This document shows, piece after piece, positions 43,356 to 55,572 of a stretch of DNA of 64,000 bases. A model generated the notes under the pieces. That model saw only the letters and a list, made by a program, of their open reading frames with translations, searched no databases and was not told where the DNA came from. The position numbers were made by a program, and so were the translations under genes. Position 1 is the stretch's first letter, and every line of letters begins with the position of its first letter. The DNA lies in the NCBI GenBank assembly GCA_963920705.1, contig OY987226.1:3722501-3786500 (forward strand). Direction: 5' to 3'. Source of the stretch: Odiellus spinosus. Lineage: Eukaryota > Arthropoda > Arachnida > Opiliones > Phalangiidae.

Positions 43356-43834
43356 ACCGCGTAAATTACTGATTTAGAACTCTAGGAAAAACTCTCGTCT
43401 AAAGGCGGCAGAGCTATTAATTTCATTAGCACATTATTATCCAATTCCGCTAGGCGTTGGATATTTAAACCATCATCGCGATCCTCGTGGCATTCAATTA
43501 CGACAATTAAAACCACTGAGAAGCGCAGTTGTACTCATAGTTCGTACCAGTATAAGAATACAACATACTATAATTCTTTGATTCCAATTAATTTAGCCTC
43601 TTCAAATATTTAAGCTTTTATTTCTAACTTATTGCTTCTTCGTATTGAAATACGTAACTTTCTTCTTTGGAATCTTGTTGCAAAGGGGTGGGTTTCAGTG
43701 AAGTACCGCGTGTACTTGTAGAAATCAAACATTCTTCTTCGATGCCGAGAATTTAAAGGTACACAGACATCTAATTTTGAGCTTAAAAGTTCACAAAAAC
43801 ACCTTGATTTCGGAATTAACCGCTAGTGAAATTA
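43356..43834. other. No gene or repeat recognised
   Basis: AT-rich, apparently unique. Confidence 0.5.
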
Positions 43835-43841
43835 GTTATAT

Positions 43842-44258
43842 CAGAGGTATATAATAACCCCCTTCGGGGGGAAGTATGAAAGGTAGGCAAAATCGACGAA
43901 CAACAAGTGTCCGGCGTAAATCGCGGCGGATCGACACACCGCTTTACTCCCAAAAAATAGTTACACCATTTTGAACCTCGCTAAATTTTCCCTACGCACA
44001 CTTCCGGAACTCGCGAGCTGAAGTCAACCTTCGACTCCATTTTAACAGACAGCCTGACTCCCGAGACAGGAAGTTCTAAACACAAATCGAGCCGTCTTGT
44101 TTATACAAAGACCATTTACTAGAGTAGCGACATTGAGAAGTCCAGCGCGAGCTAGTGGCCTAGATAGTCCGCAGCGGGCTCTTGTTGTTCGTGATTTTTA
44201 GCATTGGTAGTATAGGGGCGTTCATACTTTCCCCGAAGGGGGTTATTATATACCTTTG
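43842..44258. mobile_element. MITE family C, copy 3, abutting a B element
   Basis: 417 bp, over 95% like copy 2 by eye. It has no duplication of its own. Its left flank GTTATAT (43835-43841) instead matches GTTATAG (44567-44573), at the far end of the adjacent B element. Confidence 0.85.
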
Positions 44259-44259
44259 A

Positions 44260-44566
44260 CAGAAGTTAACAACGCCCCGTAGTTTAATAATATCAGATAA
44301 GGGTCCGGGTAAGTGTACCGGCAGATTCTGATTCGAGACACTCTAGCGGCCGCAGTTAGTGTAAATAGTGAAATAGGAATCGCCACTCTTTGGAGAAATT
44401 TCGGAGTTAGGAGGGAAGACAATATAGCCAAGCGCGGCCCGCCTAAATTCCGTCCCTCTCTGCTGACTCAAAATATCAAGGAAGAGTCCAAATCATTCGA
44501 GCCAGACAGGGGTGATGACTTTTTTGCTATTTTTAAGTGATGGGCTGATAGTATTAAGCCCTTTTG
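44260..44566. mobile_element. MITE family B copy, abutting C
   Basis: Ends CAGAAGTTAACAACGCCCCG and AGTATTAAGCCCTTTTG. The middle of both terminal repeats is deleted. It contains CTGATTCGAGACACTCTAGC, GAAGACAATATAGCCAAGCG and AGGGGTGATGACTTTTTTGC. The right flank is GTTATAG. The frame at 44313-44540 is part of the repeat. Confidence 0.75.
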
Positions 44567-44803
44567 GTTATAGAATATCACACCCATTTCGCGATATTTC
44601 AACTAAAAATATATTTCTGTCCGTCTTCCTTTAATGAGTTTAACCTTAATGTGAGCGTTAAAATGCTACCCTCGCAATTACGAACAGCGCGAAGTTGATC
44701 TGGAGTATAACGACAGAAACAAATATGAACCAAATATATAATAACCCCAAATATTATTCAATTTCTCACTGGTAAATTATTTGTCATTTTATTTAGGTAG
44801 TGG

Positions 44804-45140
44804 CAGAAGCCGATGAAACCCTCCTTTGAAGTCTATTACTCCCGGGTCTTGCCTACCCCTCTCTGTATGGGTTAGTTTCAAAAAGCGTGATTCGTACGCC
44901 TCCTAACGGTAGATATTTTCGGAGCGGGAGTTCGTCGAGCGAATATATCTAGCAGCCTCGGAGTTCGTCAAAAAAACGTCGTCGTTTGTGGAGAGAGAGA
45001 ATTTCCAATTTTCCGTAGACAGGGGGTATGAAGTAGGACCCCTCCGATCTCGTAAAATTGGGAATTTTACCCATACAGAGAGGAGCGCTATATGGAACAT
45101 TAGAGTAGTAGACTTCAAAGGAGGGTTTCATCGGCTTCTG
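44804..45140. mobile_element. MITE family A, copy 4, 7-bp TSD
   Basis: 337 bp, ends CAGAAGCCGATGAAACCCTC and complement, exact duplication GTAGTGG (44797-44803 and 45141-45147). Minus-strand frames inside (44903-45118 and 44949-45131) recur at the equivalent place in copy 5 but are disrupted differently and are not genes. Confidence 0.93.
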
Positions 45141-45147
45141 GTAGTGG

Positions 45148-45967
45148 TCGTCATTTTCTAATTATTACTAAGGTTTTCAAAAGCAATTCTTGGCATTGTT
45201 GATTTATTACCACCGAAGGAGAATGTATTTTTTTATTTATTTTATATTTTGGGATTATCAGTCCAGTTCAAAATGCGTAAAAATAATTTGACCTCCTAAA
45301 TATTGAAATTTTGGCTCTGGCCACGATGGCATAACGTCTGAGAATAGGTCGGGTTTGATGTCCGAGGTCTTAGGTCTCAAACACTGGCCTATTCTTTTAA
45401 TGTTAGGACATTACAAGCTCTGTTGAAGGCTGAAATAATCTGATTGGTCCGAATTTATATTTACTTTCATAGATATTTTTACCAAACTTCCGAAATTAAT
45501 TTAATCACAAAAAACGTGTCTAAATATTATGAAAAAATTTCAAAGACGTTTTTTTGTCACAGTGATTCTTAAAATAAATTCAAAAGCTAGCTCCTAGTTT
45601 CCCTTTAAGTGGGTGCGTTGTGTGAAAACGACATCGCGTAAGAAAATTATGTCATGGTTATTATAAGAACATGAACATCATCGTAATATATAAATCGCCT
45701 TGGCCTAAAATATTGAATATCATTTCCTTCCTCTCATCCTTTCCTATCCACCCATCAACATGCCAGTTGTGACTTCCTGGGGAAATTTGGGTAATAGCGC
45801 GCTCGAATACACCCGAGATTTGTCTTAACACGTACTACCCTTTTACGCGCAGATATGGCCTAATGGTCTCATGTTTCCCGACATTATTAAAGCGACAATG
45901 AAGTCAAATAACGTGGTATTAATAATTAACGGATTTCAATTAGTGCTCGGTGTTTGTATAATTTTTA
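45148..45967. other. No gene or repeat recognised
   Basis: Mixed intronic sequence. CCCTTTAAG at about 45603 resembles the end of a TTAA-type element without a partner. Confidence 0.45.
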
Positions 45968-46120
45968 ATACTATCAGTTGGGGGATGACAATGTAGCCAA
46001 GCGTGGCCCGCCTAAATTCAGTCCCTCTCTCCTGACTCTAAATACCGAGGAAGAGTCCAAATCACTCTAGCCAGACAGGGGTGATGACTTTGTCTATTTT
46101 TAAGTGATGGCCTATGACCT
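45968..46120. mobile_element. MITE family B remnant
   Basis: TTAATACTATCAG, then GTAGCCAAGCGTGGCCCGCC, AGGAAGAGTCCAAATCACTC and TTAAGTGATGGCCTATGACC. Both outer ends are missing. Confidence 0.7.
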
Positions 46121-46646
46121 ACAGCCAATCAACGTTTAAAAACGTGAAATATTTATATCTATGTTTTATGCGTAATTAAATTAAGTTAGGCTTAGCTGAT
46201 TGAAATAGTAACTACGTTAATTAACGTTAAATTAACTAGAAACGTTTGGTAAATTTTAATAACGTTTTTATGAACGGTTACTCGTCTTCATTATCCCTTT
46301 AAAACAAAACCCGACAGTTGTGAACCTAAGAATCCGGAACCGCTTGTATAAAATTTCAATGTGGGAAGTTACTGATAAGGACAACTGCAACAATTTAAAA
46401 GTAGAACCGAAGCTCTACAATAGATCGAACACGCTGTAGACTAAAGCGCGGAGTAATACATAATATTAAACCTCATACGGAAAAAAATGTGTCGCTGCGC
46501 AATTATATAAGGATAGAGCCTAATAAGAGGGCTGTTACGTAATATACGTACAGTTTCATAGCCCATATAGATGAAAATAAATAAAAACTTGGTGTTCATA
46601 AGCGTCCTCTAACGGCAAACAAGAACTAACAAAACCTCGTGCTTAA
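46121..46646. other. No gene recognised
   Basis: Includes TTAGGCTTAGCTGATT (about 46186), a motif of the TTAA family, and a small dispersed repeat, TTCATAAGCGTCCTCTAACG, at about 46588. Confidence 0.45.
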
Positions 46647-46653
46647 GTGCTAT

Positions 46654-46991
46654 CAGAAGCCGATGAAACCCTCCTTTGAAGTCTATTACTCCCGGGTCTT
46701 GTTTACCCCTCTCTGTATGGGTTAGTTTCAAAAAGCGCGATTCGTACGCCTCCTAACGGTAGATATTTTCGGAGCGGGAGTTCGTCGAGCGAATATCTCT
46801 AGCAGCCTCGGAGTTCGACAAAAAAACGTCGTCGTTTGTGGAGAAAGAGAATTTCCAATTTTGCGTAGACAGGGGGGTATGAAGTAGGACCCCTCCGATC
46901 TCGTAAAATTGTGAATTTTACCCATACAGAGAGGCGCGCTATATGGAACATTAGAGTAGTAGACTTCAAAGGAGGGTTTCATCGGCTTCTG
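46654..46991. mobile_element. MITE family A, copy 5, 7-bp TSD
   Basis: 338 bp, ends CAGAAGCCGATGAAACCCTC and complement, exact duplication GTGCTAT (46647-46653 and 46992-46998). Nearly identical to copy 4. Confidence 0.93.
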
Positions 46992-47287
46992 GTGCTATGG
47001 ATAAAAGTTCTAATCGACATAGCAACATTTAGTAGGTCCTATCGTAGCTTTCGTGACCTTTGACTGAAGAATTCTATCACTGTATCACAGATAAGCCTAC
47101 TTGTAATCGCCATGCCAAGCTAATTTAGTTTCAGTATTGTTTCGATACGTGAAAAATATGGTATTTTTTACAAGTCCCAGACGTAATTGAGAAACGCAGG
47201 ATAGAGGCGTAAGCTCGCTCGTATAACGATACACATAAGGGCCAATATTTTATTTTAATAAAGGAATAGTTTCACGAAAGCTTTTAA

Positions 47288-47614
47288 AGGGACTGTAAAT
47301 CTAACAATTTTTTTATCGATTCCTTTTAGTTTAAATAGGCCTAATCCAACAGTAAATAAATTTAAAGGCCAATATTAAACTAAATAAATCAAAATAGGCT
47401 TAGCTGGATTCATGGAGATATACTTAACTCCCCGGATAAGGACTAGCAACCAATGACATTGATCGATGGAGATCCTACATGTAGATTGGTTTTTCGAATA
47501 CGGACATGCGCATTTGGAATACAAAGATACTGTATTTCGCCGCTGTTTGCCACTTATAATTGACAAAATACGGACAGGGGCGTACTATAAATCAAATTAC
47601 GTAAAACTATCCCT
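47288..47614. mobile_element. TTAA-flanked N-type element, diverged
   Basis: TTAA at 47284-47287 and 47615-47618. Ends AGGGACTGTAAATC and the complement of AGGGATAGTTTTAC agree well only in the first five bases. Interior TTTATCGATTCCTTTTAGTT, CAAAATAGGCTTAGCTGGAT and AAGGACTAGCAACCAATGAC ties it to 21220 and 22364. The rest of the right half is unrelated or decayed. Confidence 0.6.
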
Positions 47615-47845
47615 TTAAAGGACCAAATAGAAACGGAAAACATTTCAGACAATTCTCTATACACGAACAAAAAAAATATTATATATAAAATAAAAATTTG
47701 TTGACGTCTAGGGATCCTCCCATCGCATTAAGTAGTTTTTATTTCTACTGCTGAATTGAAATGGATTTATATTATACATATATACTCGAGCCAGAAATTA
47801 CATAAACCGCTTTTTAATGCGCTCACTCGCTTCTGCCGAGCTCTT

Positions 47846-48284
47846 AAGCCTCGTTCATACTTGAGGGCAAAATCGGTTCCAAAACCAGTACGAAGCGTTT
47901 TCCTTTTTTCCTGGTTCACACGCTGACAAGACGGTTCGCGGCCGTTCGCCCCAGTTCGACCTAAGCCAAGGCTTAACGTCATTTTAAAAAAATGCCCAAA
48001 ATTTAAAATTTTTAAATAATTATCTCAAACTAATTAGTAAATCGTGTTTGTTACTCGTTGGTTAATAATTTTTGACAGAAACTATAATTTTAATCGCGTT
48101 ATTTTAAGATTTATCAGCAAATTTGTCTCCCCGCCTCGTTATTTTCTTGGCGGATTGAACCGAAGCGACTAGACCAAATTGCTTCCCGAACCAACGCGAA
48201 TTGATTTCTCACGTTGGTTTGATAACCAGTTATAGAAATCGAAGCGCAACGAAGCGCATTTAGGTCCATGTATGAACGAGGCTT
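47846..48284. mobile_element. Element with AAGCCTCGTTCATAC ends (E relative)
   Basis: A perfect 15-bp inverted end pair: AAGCCTCGTTCATAC at 47846-47860 and GTATGAACGAGGCTT at 48270-48284. Subterminal parts echo family E (CCAAAACCAGTACGAAGCG, CTTCCCGAACCAACGCG, CACGTTGGTTTGATAACCAG). GTGTGAACGAGGCTTTA near 312 is a related terminus. No target duplication was found. Confidence 0.65.
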
Positions 48285-49730
48285 TATTTCAAGCGGACGA
48301 AGATTGATTTAAAACAGATTGGTGTATCGCGGCAGTCCTACGTAACTTCGCTGAATTTCAACTGATAACGTCTGAGTTTCGAATATATAATTTCTCTTCG
48401 TAAAAATTGCTGATGGCATGATTTCGCTTTTAATGAAATAATGACAGTTTGATAGTGGCCTTTCTCGATTAGGGTTACTGGGATGATGGTTTGAAAATGG
48501 ATGGAGTTTTACAGATAATAAGGGATTTATAATCTGGAGTTTGCTTCGTAATTTGGTTTCGAACATTATATTTGAAATATCAATAATGGAAAATGGTCGA
48601 TTAGGGGGGGGGGGGGGGACTTAGAGTCCGTGATTTGAACAGTTGAGAGACTAATCTACATAACATTAAAAGGGATAATAAACACCTCTGTTTGTGGGAA
48701 CGTTAAAATGTACACGAAAAGATAGACGCGTTATTATAAACTTCGTTGCAAACTCCGGTTGAATTTTAGTTTTATTTCAAAACACGTGCAGAGTTTGAGT
48801 TTTCCCGCGATTTTCCGTATTAGCGCGAGACTCGATTCCCGCGCTTTTCAAATTATTTCAAACATCGATTAAGCCTAATTCCAAGACCTAAGCCTAATTT
48901 GATAATTATATGTTTTGGAGGTTAAAGATTTAGAAAGAATTATAATTATTCTCAATTAATTGCGTATTATTTGGCGAGAACATAATTGAATTATAGAGTT
49001 AATTAACCCCTAAATATCTGCTCACAAAAATTGAATCAGTTTGGACAAGTAATTCAGATATAAAATCTGTTGAAAAGATATTTCGTAGATACAGTTCATC
49101 CTCGAACTTGTGCAATATCTGAAACAGATAACGGTTTGTTCTGTTCGGATATAAGCTAGGAGTACTACTCTGTTTTGATCTTTAAACCTCTCATATACGA
49201 ACTGTAAATAAATTAATATATATATAAAATTTCGGGCCAACGAAAATAGTAGACGTAAAGTATCATTATTTTAAATTTAACCTTAAATTCGTCCTCGAAA
49301 TAAGTCTGAAGTATAAATTCGGACCCATAAGATTCAGTGACATTTTTAAAACCAGACGAAATAGTGGCGAATACGAATATAAATCCCAGTTTATACCCAA
49401 AAGGTAAACCCCTTTAAAGCTCTTATATCACCAAAGTATAGCCACAAACCCATATAATCCACCTCGGAAAGGGACAGTGTCTTTCGTACGACGAAACCAA
49501 ACCAATACGCCGAGTCAAAAAGGAATAATGAAATGGGACCTAGATATTATTTGGGAATGATTTAAGTTAGGAAAAAAACATCCCATGAAACCGGATTCTT
49601 CCCGATGAGAGTTACTGAACGTAGCCTTCCTTATTCATGGGTGCCCCTTTACTGAAACTTTCCCGCGGTGTTCTATTTTAGTCGACTGGTTCCCGAAAAG
49701 CAGGGGGTCGAGAAATGACGACTTTCTTGA
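48285..49730. other. No gene or repeat recognised
   Basis: 1.4 kb of intronic sequence. Minus frames at 48309-48566 (85 codons) and 49022-49240 are unrecognised. A G run of 14 sits at about 48605. Confidence 0.45.
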
Positions 49731-49737
49731 CCCAAAT

Positions 49738-50018
49738 CAAGGAGGATCAGAGAAGGAGAGGAAATGTGGGGACGGCGCGGTTCCTACTGCGTCGGCCTAA
49801 ACTCCCACTCTGGGAGAACGGGGGTAGAGACGTTTCGTGGTAAAATGTTGTCGCGTGGGTAAAACGAATCCTTTATGAGACGCGCTAGCTAGCGACCACG
49901 TGACAACAGTTTACCTCGAGAATTTCCTATCCCCCCTTTCCACCCGAGTGGGAGGTTGGCTCTTCTCTCTCTAACTCAACGCAGCCCCACATTTCCTCTC
50001 CTTCTCTGATCCTATTTG
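49738..50018. mobile_element. MITE family I, copy 2, 7-bp TSD
   Basis: 281 bp, ends CAAGGAGGATCAGAGAAGG and the complement of CAAATAGGATCAGAGAAGG, exact duplication CCCAAAT (49731-49737 and 50019-50025). Interior nearly identical to 28194-28483 with a small deletion. Confidence 0.9.
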
Positions 50019-50025
50019 CCCAAAT

Positions 50026-50849
50026 CACCCTCTTTCTGACATCTAACTTAACTATATAAAAAATATAGATGGCGTTGATATTCGTCTCTTAAAAAAGATT
50101 TTAATTGAATCCTTTCAATTTACGTTAATTACGTAATGAGTTAATTTTAAAACACATCTTTTAATGTAGTTTCCGTTTTATTTTCCCTTTAAGGAAGAGC
50201 AAAATCCCCTTGATAAAGAAAAGCTAAATAAGAATTGATGACAGTTATTTACGGTCGGTGGTGGCCCGGTATCGTTGACCCCCTCGACCTAGCGAAAAAA
50301 AAAACTATAGCGAGGCCCTATAACATTTACTTCTTTCAAAACCTGAAACCTTGAAAGAGAGTTTTTTTCGGACTAAGGTTGTTCCTTAGGGAGGCATTAC
50401 CTAATCCCTAGCCACGGTCTTTTTTAGATAACGAACAACCTTATAAATAGAGCTCAAGTCGATTTCTTCCGCTCTTCGTAACGCGAAGGAATGCTCCTAT
50501 ATAGCTAGTGTGGACTTATAACAACAACAAAATGGTTCGGAAAGAAAAACAGCCAAGTGAGCTCGTCTTTATAGCCCGATTTTATTTGCTGACACGAATG
50601 AATTTCTTTAGTTTCTCCTTATTATGCACCGTGATCTTAAGAATATCTGTTATGATTCTAAGCTGTAGTAAGTTTCATTCGTACGAACTTCGATCTTGGA
50701 GATGATGTTTTCTAAATAAATTAATAAAATATCAAGAGGATCGCGCGGTAGGTTAGCGAGGTCGGTAAACAAATCTATCCGATGGATGAAGGGATGATAT
50801 AATTGGTCAACAAATGAATGGTTAGGCGCTTCAATATAGGATTATCATA
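50026..50849. other. No gene recognised
   Basis: Unassigned sequence. A 65-codon plus frame at 50508-50705 has no recognisable motif. Confidence 0.45.
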
Positions 50850-51245
50850 TATTAACCGTATGTCAACAATAGAATGGTCGGTCTAACAAGATTATAGAAA
50901 GGTTAAAGGGTCGAACGGTTGATTCAGTAAGATTTTCGAAAGGTTAAAAAAATAGAACTATCAGTCCAATAAGATTATCGAAAGGTTAAAGAGTCGAACG
51001 GTCGGTCCAATAAGATTATCTAAAGATTAAAGGGTCGAACGGTCGGTCCAACAAGATTATCGAAAGGTTAAAGGGTCGAACTGTCAGTCCAACAAGATAA
51101 TCGAAAGGTTAAAGGGTCGAACGGTCGGTCCAACAAGATTATCTAAAGGTTAAAGGGTCGAACGGTCGGTTCAGCAAGATTATTAGAAAGGTTAGAGGGT
51201 CGACCTCTCGGTCCAACATGATTATCGAAAGGTCAAGGGATCGAA
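50850..51245. repeat. 41-bp tandem array
   Basis: About nine units of AAAGGGTCGAACGGTCGGTC followed by CAACAAGATTATCGAAAGGTT, increasingly diverged at both ends. The 107-codon frame beginning at 51218 starts in the last unit and continues into unique sequence without a recognisable domain. Confidence 0.9.
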
Positions 51246-52020
51246 CAATCCCGCAAAACATATATTATATATATCTTATAAGGTCAGGAAGATGCGATAG
51301 TTGGTCTACAAGTTTAATAGACGTCAGAGGGATTGATCGTGTTCATTGTCAGTTTAGTTTACATATTATTGAAAACGTCAGAGAAGAGATTCGTCGAACT
51401 TTAAACCTAGTGTACCGTGTAGGGGAAAAATGGTTTTGCAATGGATTTCAACAACACCCCCGAAAAGTTATGAGAATTTTTACAGTCGATCCAAATGTTT
51501 ATGGAAATATTGTAGGTAAAGAACAGTCAGTCAACAATTAAATTCATCGAAAGATTTAGAACGAAAGGTTACGGTCAAGTTCGTCAAAACGTTATAGGGT
51601 CATTGAAAGTTCATTAATTTAAACCCTTCCATTTGCTCCAAATGATTTAATAACCAAATATCCCAAACCAAATTATAATTAGAACAGAGAAACAACAGCG
51701 TTGTTACACTCAGCCAATCTTGTTCCGATGTATATAGAAGTTATAAGCGGGGTTAACGCTCCGCGCGACGAGTGCCAATAATACATTTAAGTACGTAGTT
51801 GTGGGTGGGCCAGCGTGCGGCCGTCGAGAGTTAAACCTTTTCTTCACAGTCGATTAGACTAGACAGTCTTCAATGGCACCGGCGACCGTCATTGTCTCTA
51901 TCTCTAGTAAAGGATGGCGACAACAGACCGCTACTCTCGCTTTGACGCCACGCATGCCCCGATTAAAACACAAGTTTCCATATTCGCTCGAGAGTCGAGA
52001 CTAAGAGTTCTATATAAATT
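51246..52020. other. No gene supported; CpG-richer patch
   Basis: About 51740-52005 is richer in GC and CpG than the surrounding intron (GCGGCCGTCGAG, GGCACCGGCGACCG), has no long frame on either strand and could be an intronic enhancer, an alternative promoter or an old repeat. Confidence 0.4.
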
Positions 52021-52140
52021 ATTTAAAGGGAGGATGAAAGGCTAAAATTAAAGTGAGACTGACACTATGGATTTTATCTTTATTTATTCAGTTTCTGGGT
52101 TGACGCGTCCTTAAAGGGAGAATGCAACCAAACAACAACC
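52021..52140. repeat. Fragments of L and TTAA-type termini
   Basis: TTAAAGGGAGGATGAAAGGC at about 52022 and TTAAAGGGAGAATGCAACC at about 52110 are two left ends of TTAA-type elements separated by an L-like piece (TTCTGGGTTGACGCGTCC). No right ends are seen. Confidence 0.5.
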
Positions 52141-52184
52141 TAATCAATTTTAGTGTTACCGACAGGCAGACAGACAGATGTACC

Positions 52185-52485
52185 AAAACTGCGTTCATAC
52201 TAGGCCTTGGAATCGATTTAAACCGTTTCAAAACGTTTCCCTAGAGTCATGTGAACAGGAAACCGTCTTTTCTCGAATCCATTTGATTCGATTTCACGAA
52301 ACTGCTTCGGGAACCAGTTTCATTCCGATTCGGTTTCAACAACCGATAGATGAAGCTACGATAAATCGATTTATAAAGATAACGCGTGAACACGTGACGC
52401 TTAAAACGATTCCTGGCGATTTGAATATCGGTTTGATTTTACCGTTTCAAATCGATTAAGAAATGCTAGTGTGACCGTAACTTTA
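52185..52485 (+). mobile_element. Family E, uninterrupted copy
   Basis: About 300 bp, from AACTGCGTTCATACTAGGCC to TGCTAGTGTGACCGTAACTT, with GAATCGATTTAAACCGTTTC, ACTGCTTCGGGAACCAGTTT, AACAACCGATAGATGAAGCT and ATCGATTTATAAAGATAACG. It is the best reference copy in the window. The 93-codon frame at 52178-52459 follows the repeat and is broken in other copies. Confidence 0.78.
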
Positions 52486-53107
52486 TTTTGATTTAATTCC
52501 TGATAAAATCAATTATTATATAATTATTATTCCTTTTTACCCTCCCTTTGTAACGGAATGGCAATGCTAGCAGCTACTGAATATTATTGTAGAAACTCTT
52601 CAATTAAATGAAGCGTTTTGTTCAAGACGCGTAGCAACCGCACGCCCGATCGAAATTTCATTGTCATCGTTCCGTTTTGAAGACGATGCCTTTCAAAATA
52701 TTTGTTTCCAACGCCCCACTTAAATGCCGAATACAATCGCTAGCGATGTTGATTGGCATAGCTTTTACGTTTAGAGGCAAGGGTTTCTTGAAGCGTGCGT
52801 GAATAATGTATTTTAATGGATTTTGTCTAGTGTAATATCGCGTTTATGGTCTAAGGATCTTATTATCATATGAGTTTAATTTTTTAAAGAAACGTAAATT
52901 ATTAGAGGAATGTGGAAAATTTAACTTTACAGTCATGTACGTAAAGCTATTCTCCAAATTCCACGCTGAGCTCCAACGTTTTAAACTGGTTTATTTAAAG
53001 GGAAGATTAAACCCCTTAACCAATGAGATAAGTTTATTTCTTAACCATTTAAACTTTAGGTTTAATTCCCGAGTGAAAGATCCAGGATAAAAATATGTGT
53101 TCAATCT
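52486..53107. other. No gene or repeat recognised
   Basis: AT-rich; a solitary TTTAAAGGGAAGATTAAACC at about 52996 resembles a TTAA-type terminus. Confidence 0.45.
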
Positions 53108-54495
53108 TATTTTATGATTTTCAAACGTATTTTATGATTTTCCAACGTATTTTATGATTTTCCAACGTATTTTATGATTTTCCAAAGTATTTTATGATTT
53201 TCCAACGTATTTTATGATTTTCCAACGTATTTAATGATTTTCCATCGTATTTAATGATTTTCCATCGTATTTAATGATTTTCCATCGTATTTTATGATTT
53301 TCCAACGTATTTTATGATTTTCCAACGTATTTTATGATTTTCCATCGTATTTTATGATTTTCCAACGTATTTTATGATTTTCCAACGTATTTTATGATTT
53401 TCCAACGTATTTTATGATTTTCCAACGTATTTTATGATTTTCCAACGTATTTTATGATTTTCCAACGTATTTTATGATTTTCCAACGTATTTTATGATTT
53501 TCCAACGTATTTTATGATTTTCCAACGTATTTTATGATTTTCCAACGTATTTTATGATTTTCCAACGTATTTTATGATTTTCCAACGTATTTTATGATTT
53601 TCCAACGTATTTTATGATTTTCCAACGTATTTTATGATTTTCCAACGTATTTTATGATTTTCCAACGTATTTTATGATTTTCCAACGTATTTTATGATTT
53701 TCCAACGTATTTTATGATTTTCCAACGTATTTTATGATTTTCCAAACGTATTTTAAGATTTTCCAACGTATTTTAAGATTTTCCAACGTATTTTAAGATT
53801 TTCCAACGTATTTTAAGATTTTCCAACGTATTTTAAGATTTTCCAACGTATTTTAAGATTTTCCAACGTATTTTAAGATTTTCCAACGTATTTTAAGATT
53901 TTCCAACGTATTTTAAGATTTTCCAACGTATTTTAAGATTTTCCAACGTATTTTAAGATTTTCCAACGTATTTTAAGATTTTCCAACGTATTTTAAGATT
54001 TTCCAACGTATTTTAAGATTTTCCAACGTATTTTAAGATTTTCCAACGTATTTTAAGATTTTCCAACGTATTTTAAGATTTTCCAACGTATTTTAAGATT
54101 TTCCAACGTATTTTAAGATTTTCCAACGTATTTTAAGATTTTCCAACGTATTTTAAGATTTTCCAACGTATTTTAAGATTTTCCAACGTATTTTAAGATT
54201 TTCCAACGTATTTTAAGATTTTCCAACGTATTTTAAGATTTTCCAACGTATTTTAAGCTTTTCCAACGTATTTTAAGCTTTTCCAACGTATTTTAAGCTT
54301 TTCCAACGTATTTTAAGCTTTTCCAACGTATTTTAAGCTTTTCCAACGTTTGTTAAGATTTTCCAACGTTTGTTAAGATTTTCCAACGTTTGTTAAGATT
54401 TTCCAACGTATTTTATGATTTTCCAACGTATTTTATGATTTTCCAACGTATTTTATGATTTTCCAACGTATTTTATGATTTTCCAACGTATTTTC
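53108..54495. repeat. 20-bp satellite, about 69 copies, in variant blocks
   Basis: The basic unit is TCCAACGTATTTTATGATTT. Variants are grouped: ...TTATGATTT to about 53740, ...TTAAGATTT to about 54250, ...TTAAGCTTT to about 54345, a GTTTGTTAAGA form at about 54346-54400, then the first form again. A one-base insertion at about 53744 marks the first switch. Confidence 0.97.
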
Positions 54496-55565
54496 AGAAA
54501 ATCACTTGTATAGAATTCATTTAAGTCAGTCTGCAAAATTTCATATTGTTCAGAACCAAAACGTATATCCCTACCATTCGAAAGATGCTAAAATATAAAC
54601 CAACTTCTCAAAAAATACCCAAGATTTTTTTAAATTACGCGTGTATAACAAATAACATTCCAAATTTCAATCTGATCTGGTGGTGCCAATGGTCCTAAAA
54701 TAATCTGACCTGCTAGAACATCTTTTTACTCGTAATATAGCGGAGAAAATCACGATTCAATTCAATTTCTTAAATCCTTGAACGAAATTGCTTGAAAATG
54801 TTTCTTTAAGCCACTCCAGTCTCTACACCGAATTTTACTCGAGAAACGCGTCTTGTAAATGCGTTCCAGTACGTGCCTCGACTTCCAGAATGGATATCGG
54901 ACACCCCTAGCTGAAACTAGGACTAGAATCACTCCTAGATTTCATCTCGTACGAAGATAAGTTCGATTGCGTGTGCCCACCAAATCAAATCATAGAGAAA
55001 TATGACATTTACCCTCTTACATATGGAATGTTCCGGCTGATTTTGACTAATAAAACCCCAAATTTTCTTAAAGTACAAGTCTAAACCTACATCAAAGCTT
55101 CGTAAATATAACGTTAGACTGCTAATTTCGTAACTTCCACGTTATGTTGAAGTTACTCTGACATTAACGGCTGTAGAACCACTATAACCTTAGTTTATTC
55201 TTAGGGAAAATTAAATATTTCGATAATTTGTTATTTAGAAGCGTCTCATCTTTTAAAATTAGACCAATTATTTCAAAATTGGCTCATAAATATGAAGTTA
55301 AAAGGAACATTATAAGATAAAGAATAATTGCGTTCTAAAAGATCAATTTTCAAAAGGCCGTATCTGCTCTGAAATTTGCCCCTTTAAAATACTCTTCCCT
55401 TATGCACACAGTTTAGCTTTGACTGTACTGTTTGTTATGATCAACGTCGTCTGCTAAGCTAGAAAAGAAGGCGACTTTAAAGGGGATTAAAAAAATCGCA
55501 GATAGTCATCAACTTCAGATGGAAATTGAGTTCAAAGCGAATGTTCTTATTTTGAGGAGCTTTTA
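54496..55565. other. No gene or repeat recognised
   Basis: About 1 kb of unassigned sequence with no long frame. Confidence 0.5.
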
Positions 55566-55572
55566 TTATTAA

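Noticed and set aside
44903-45131. Minus-strand frames repeated in two places (44903-45131, 46728-46982) as a small gene family
   Set aside because: They lie entirely inside family A MITEs, and their frames are interrupted at different points in the copies.
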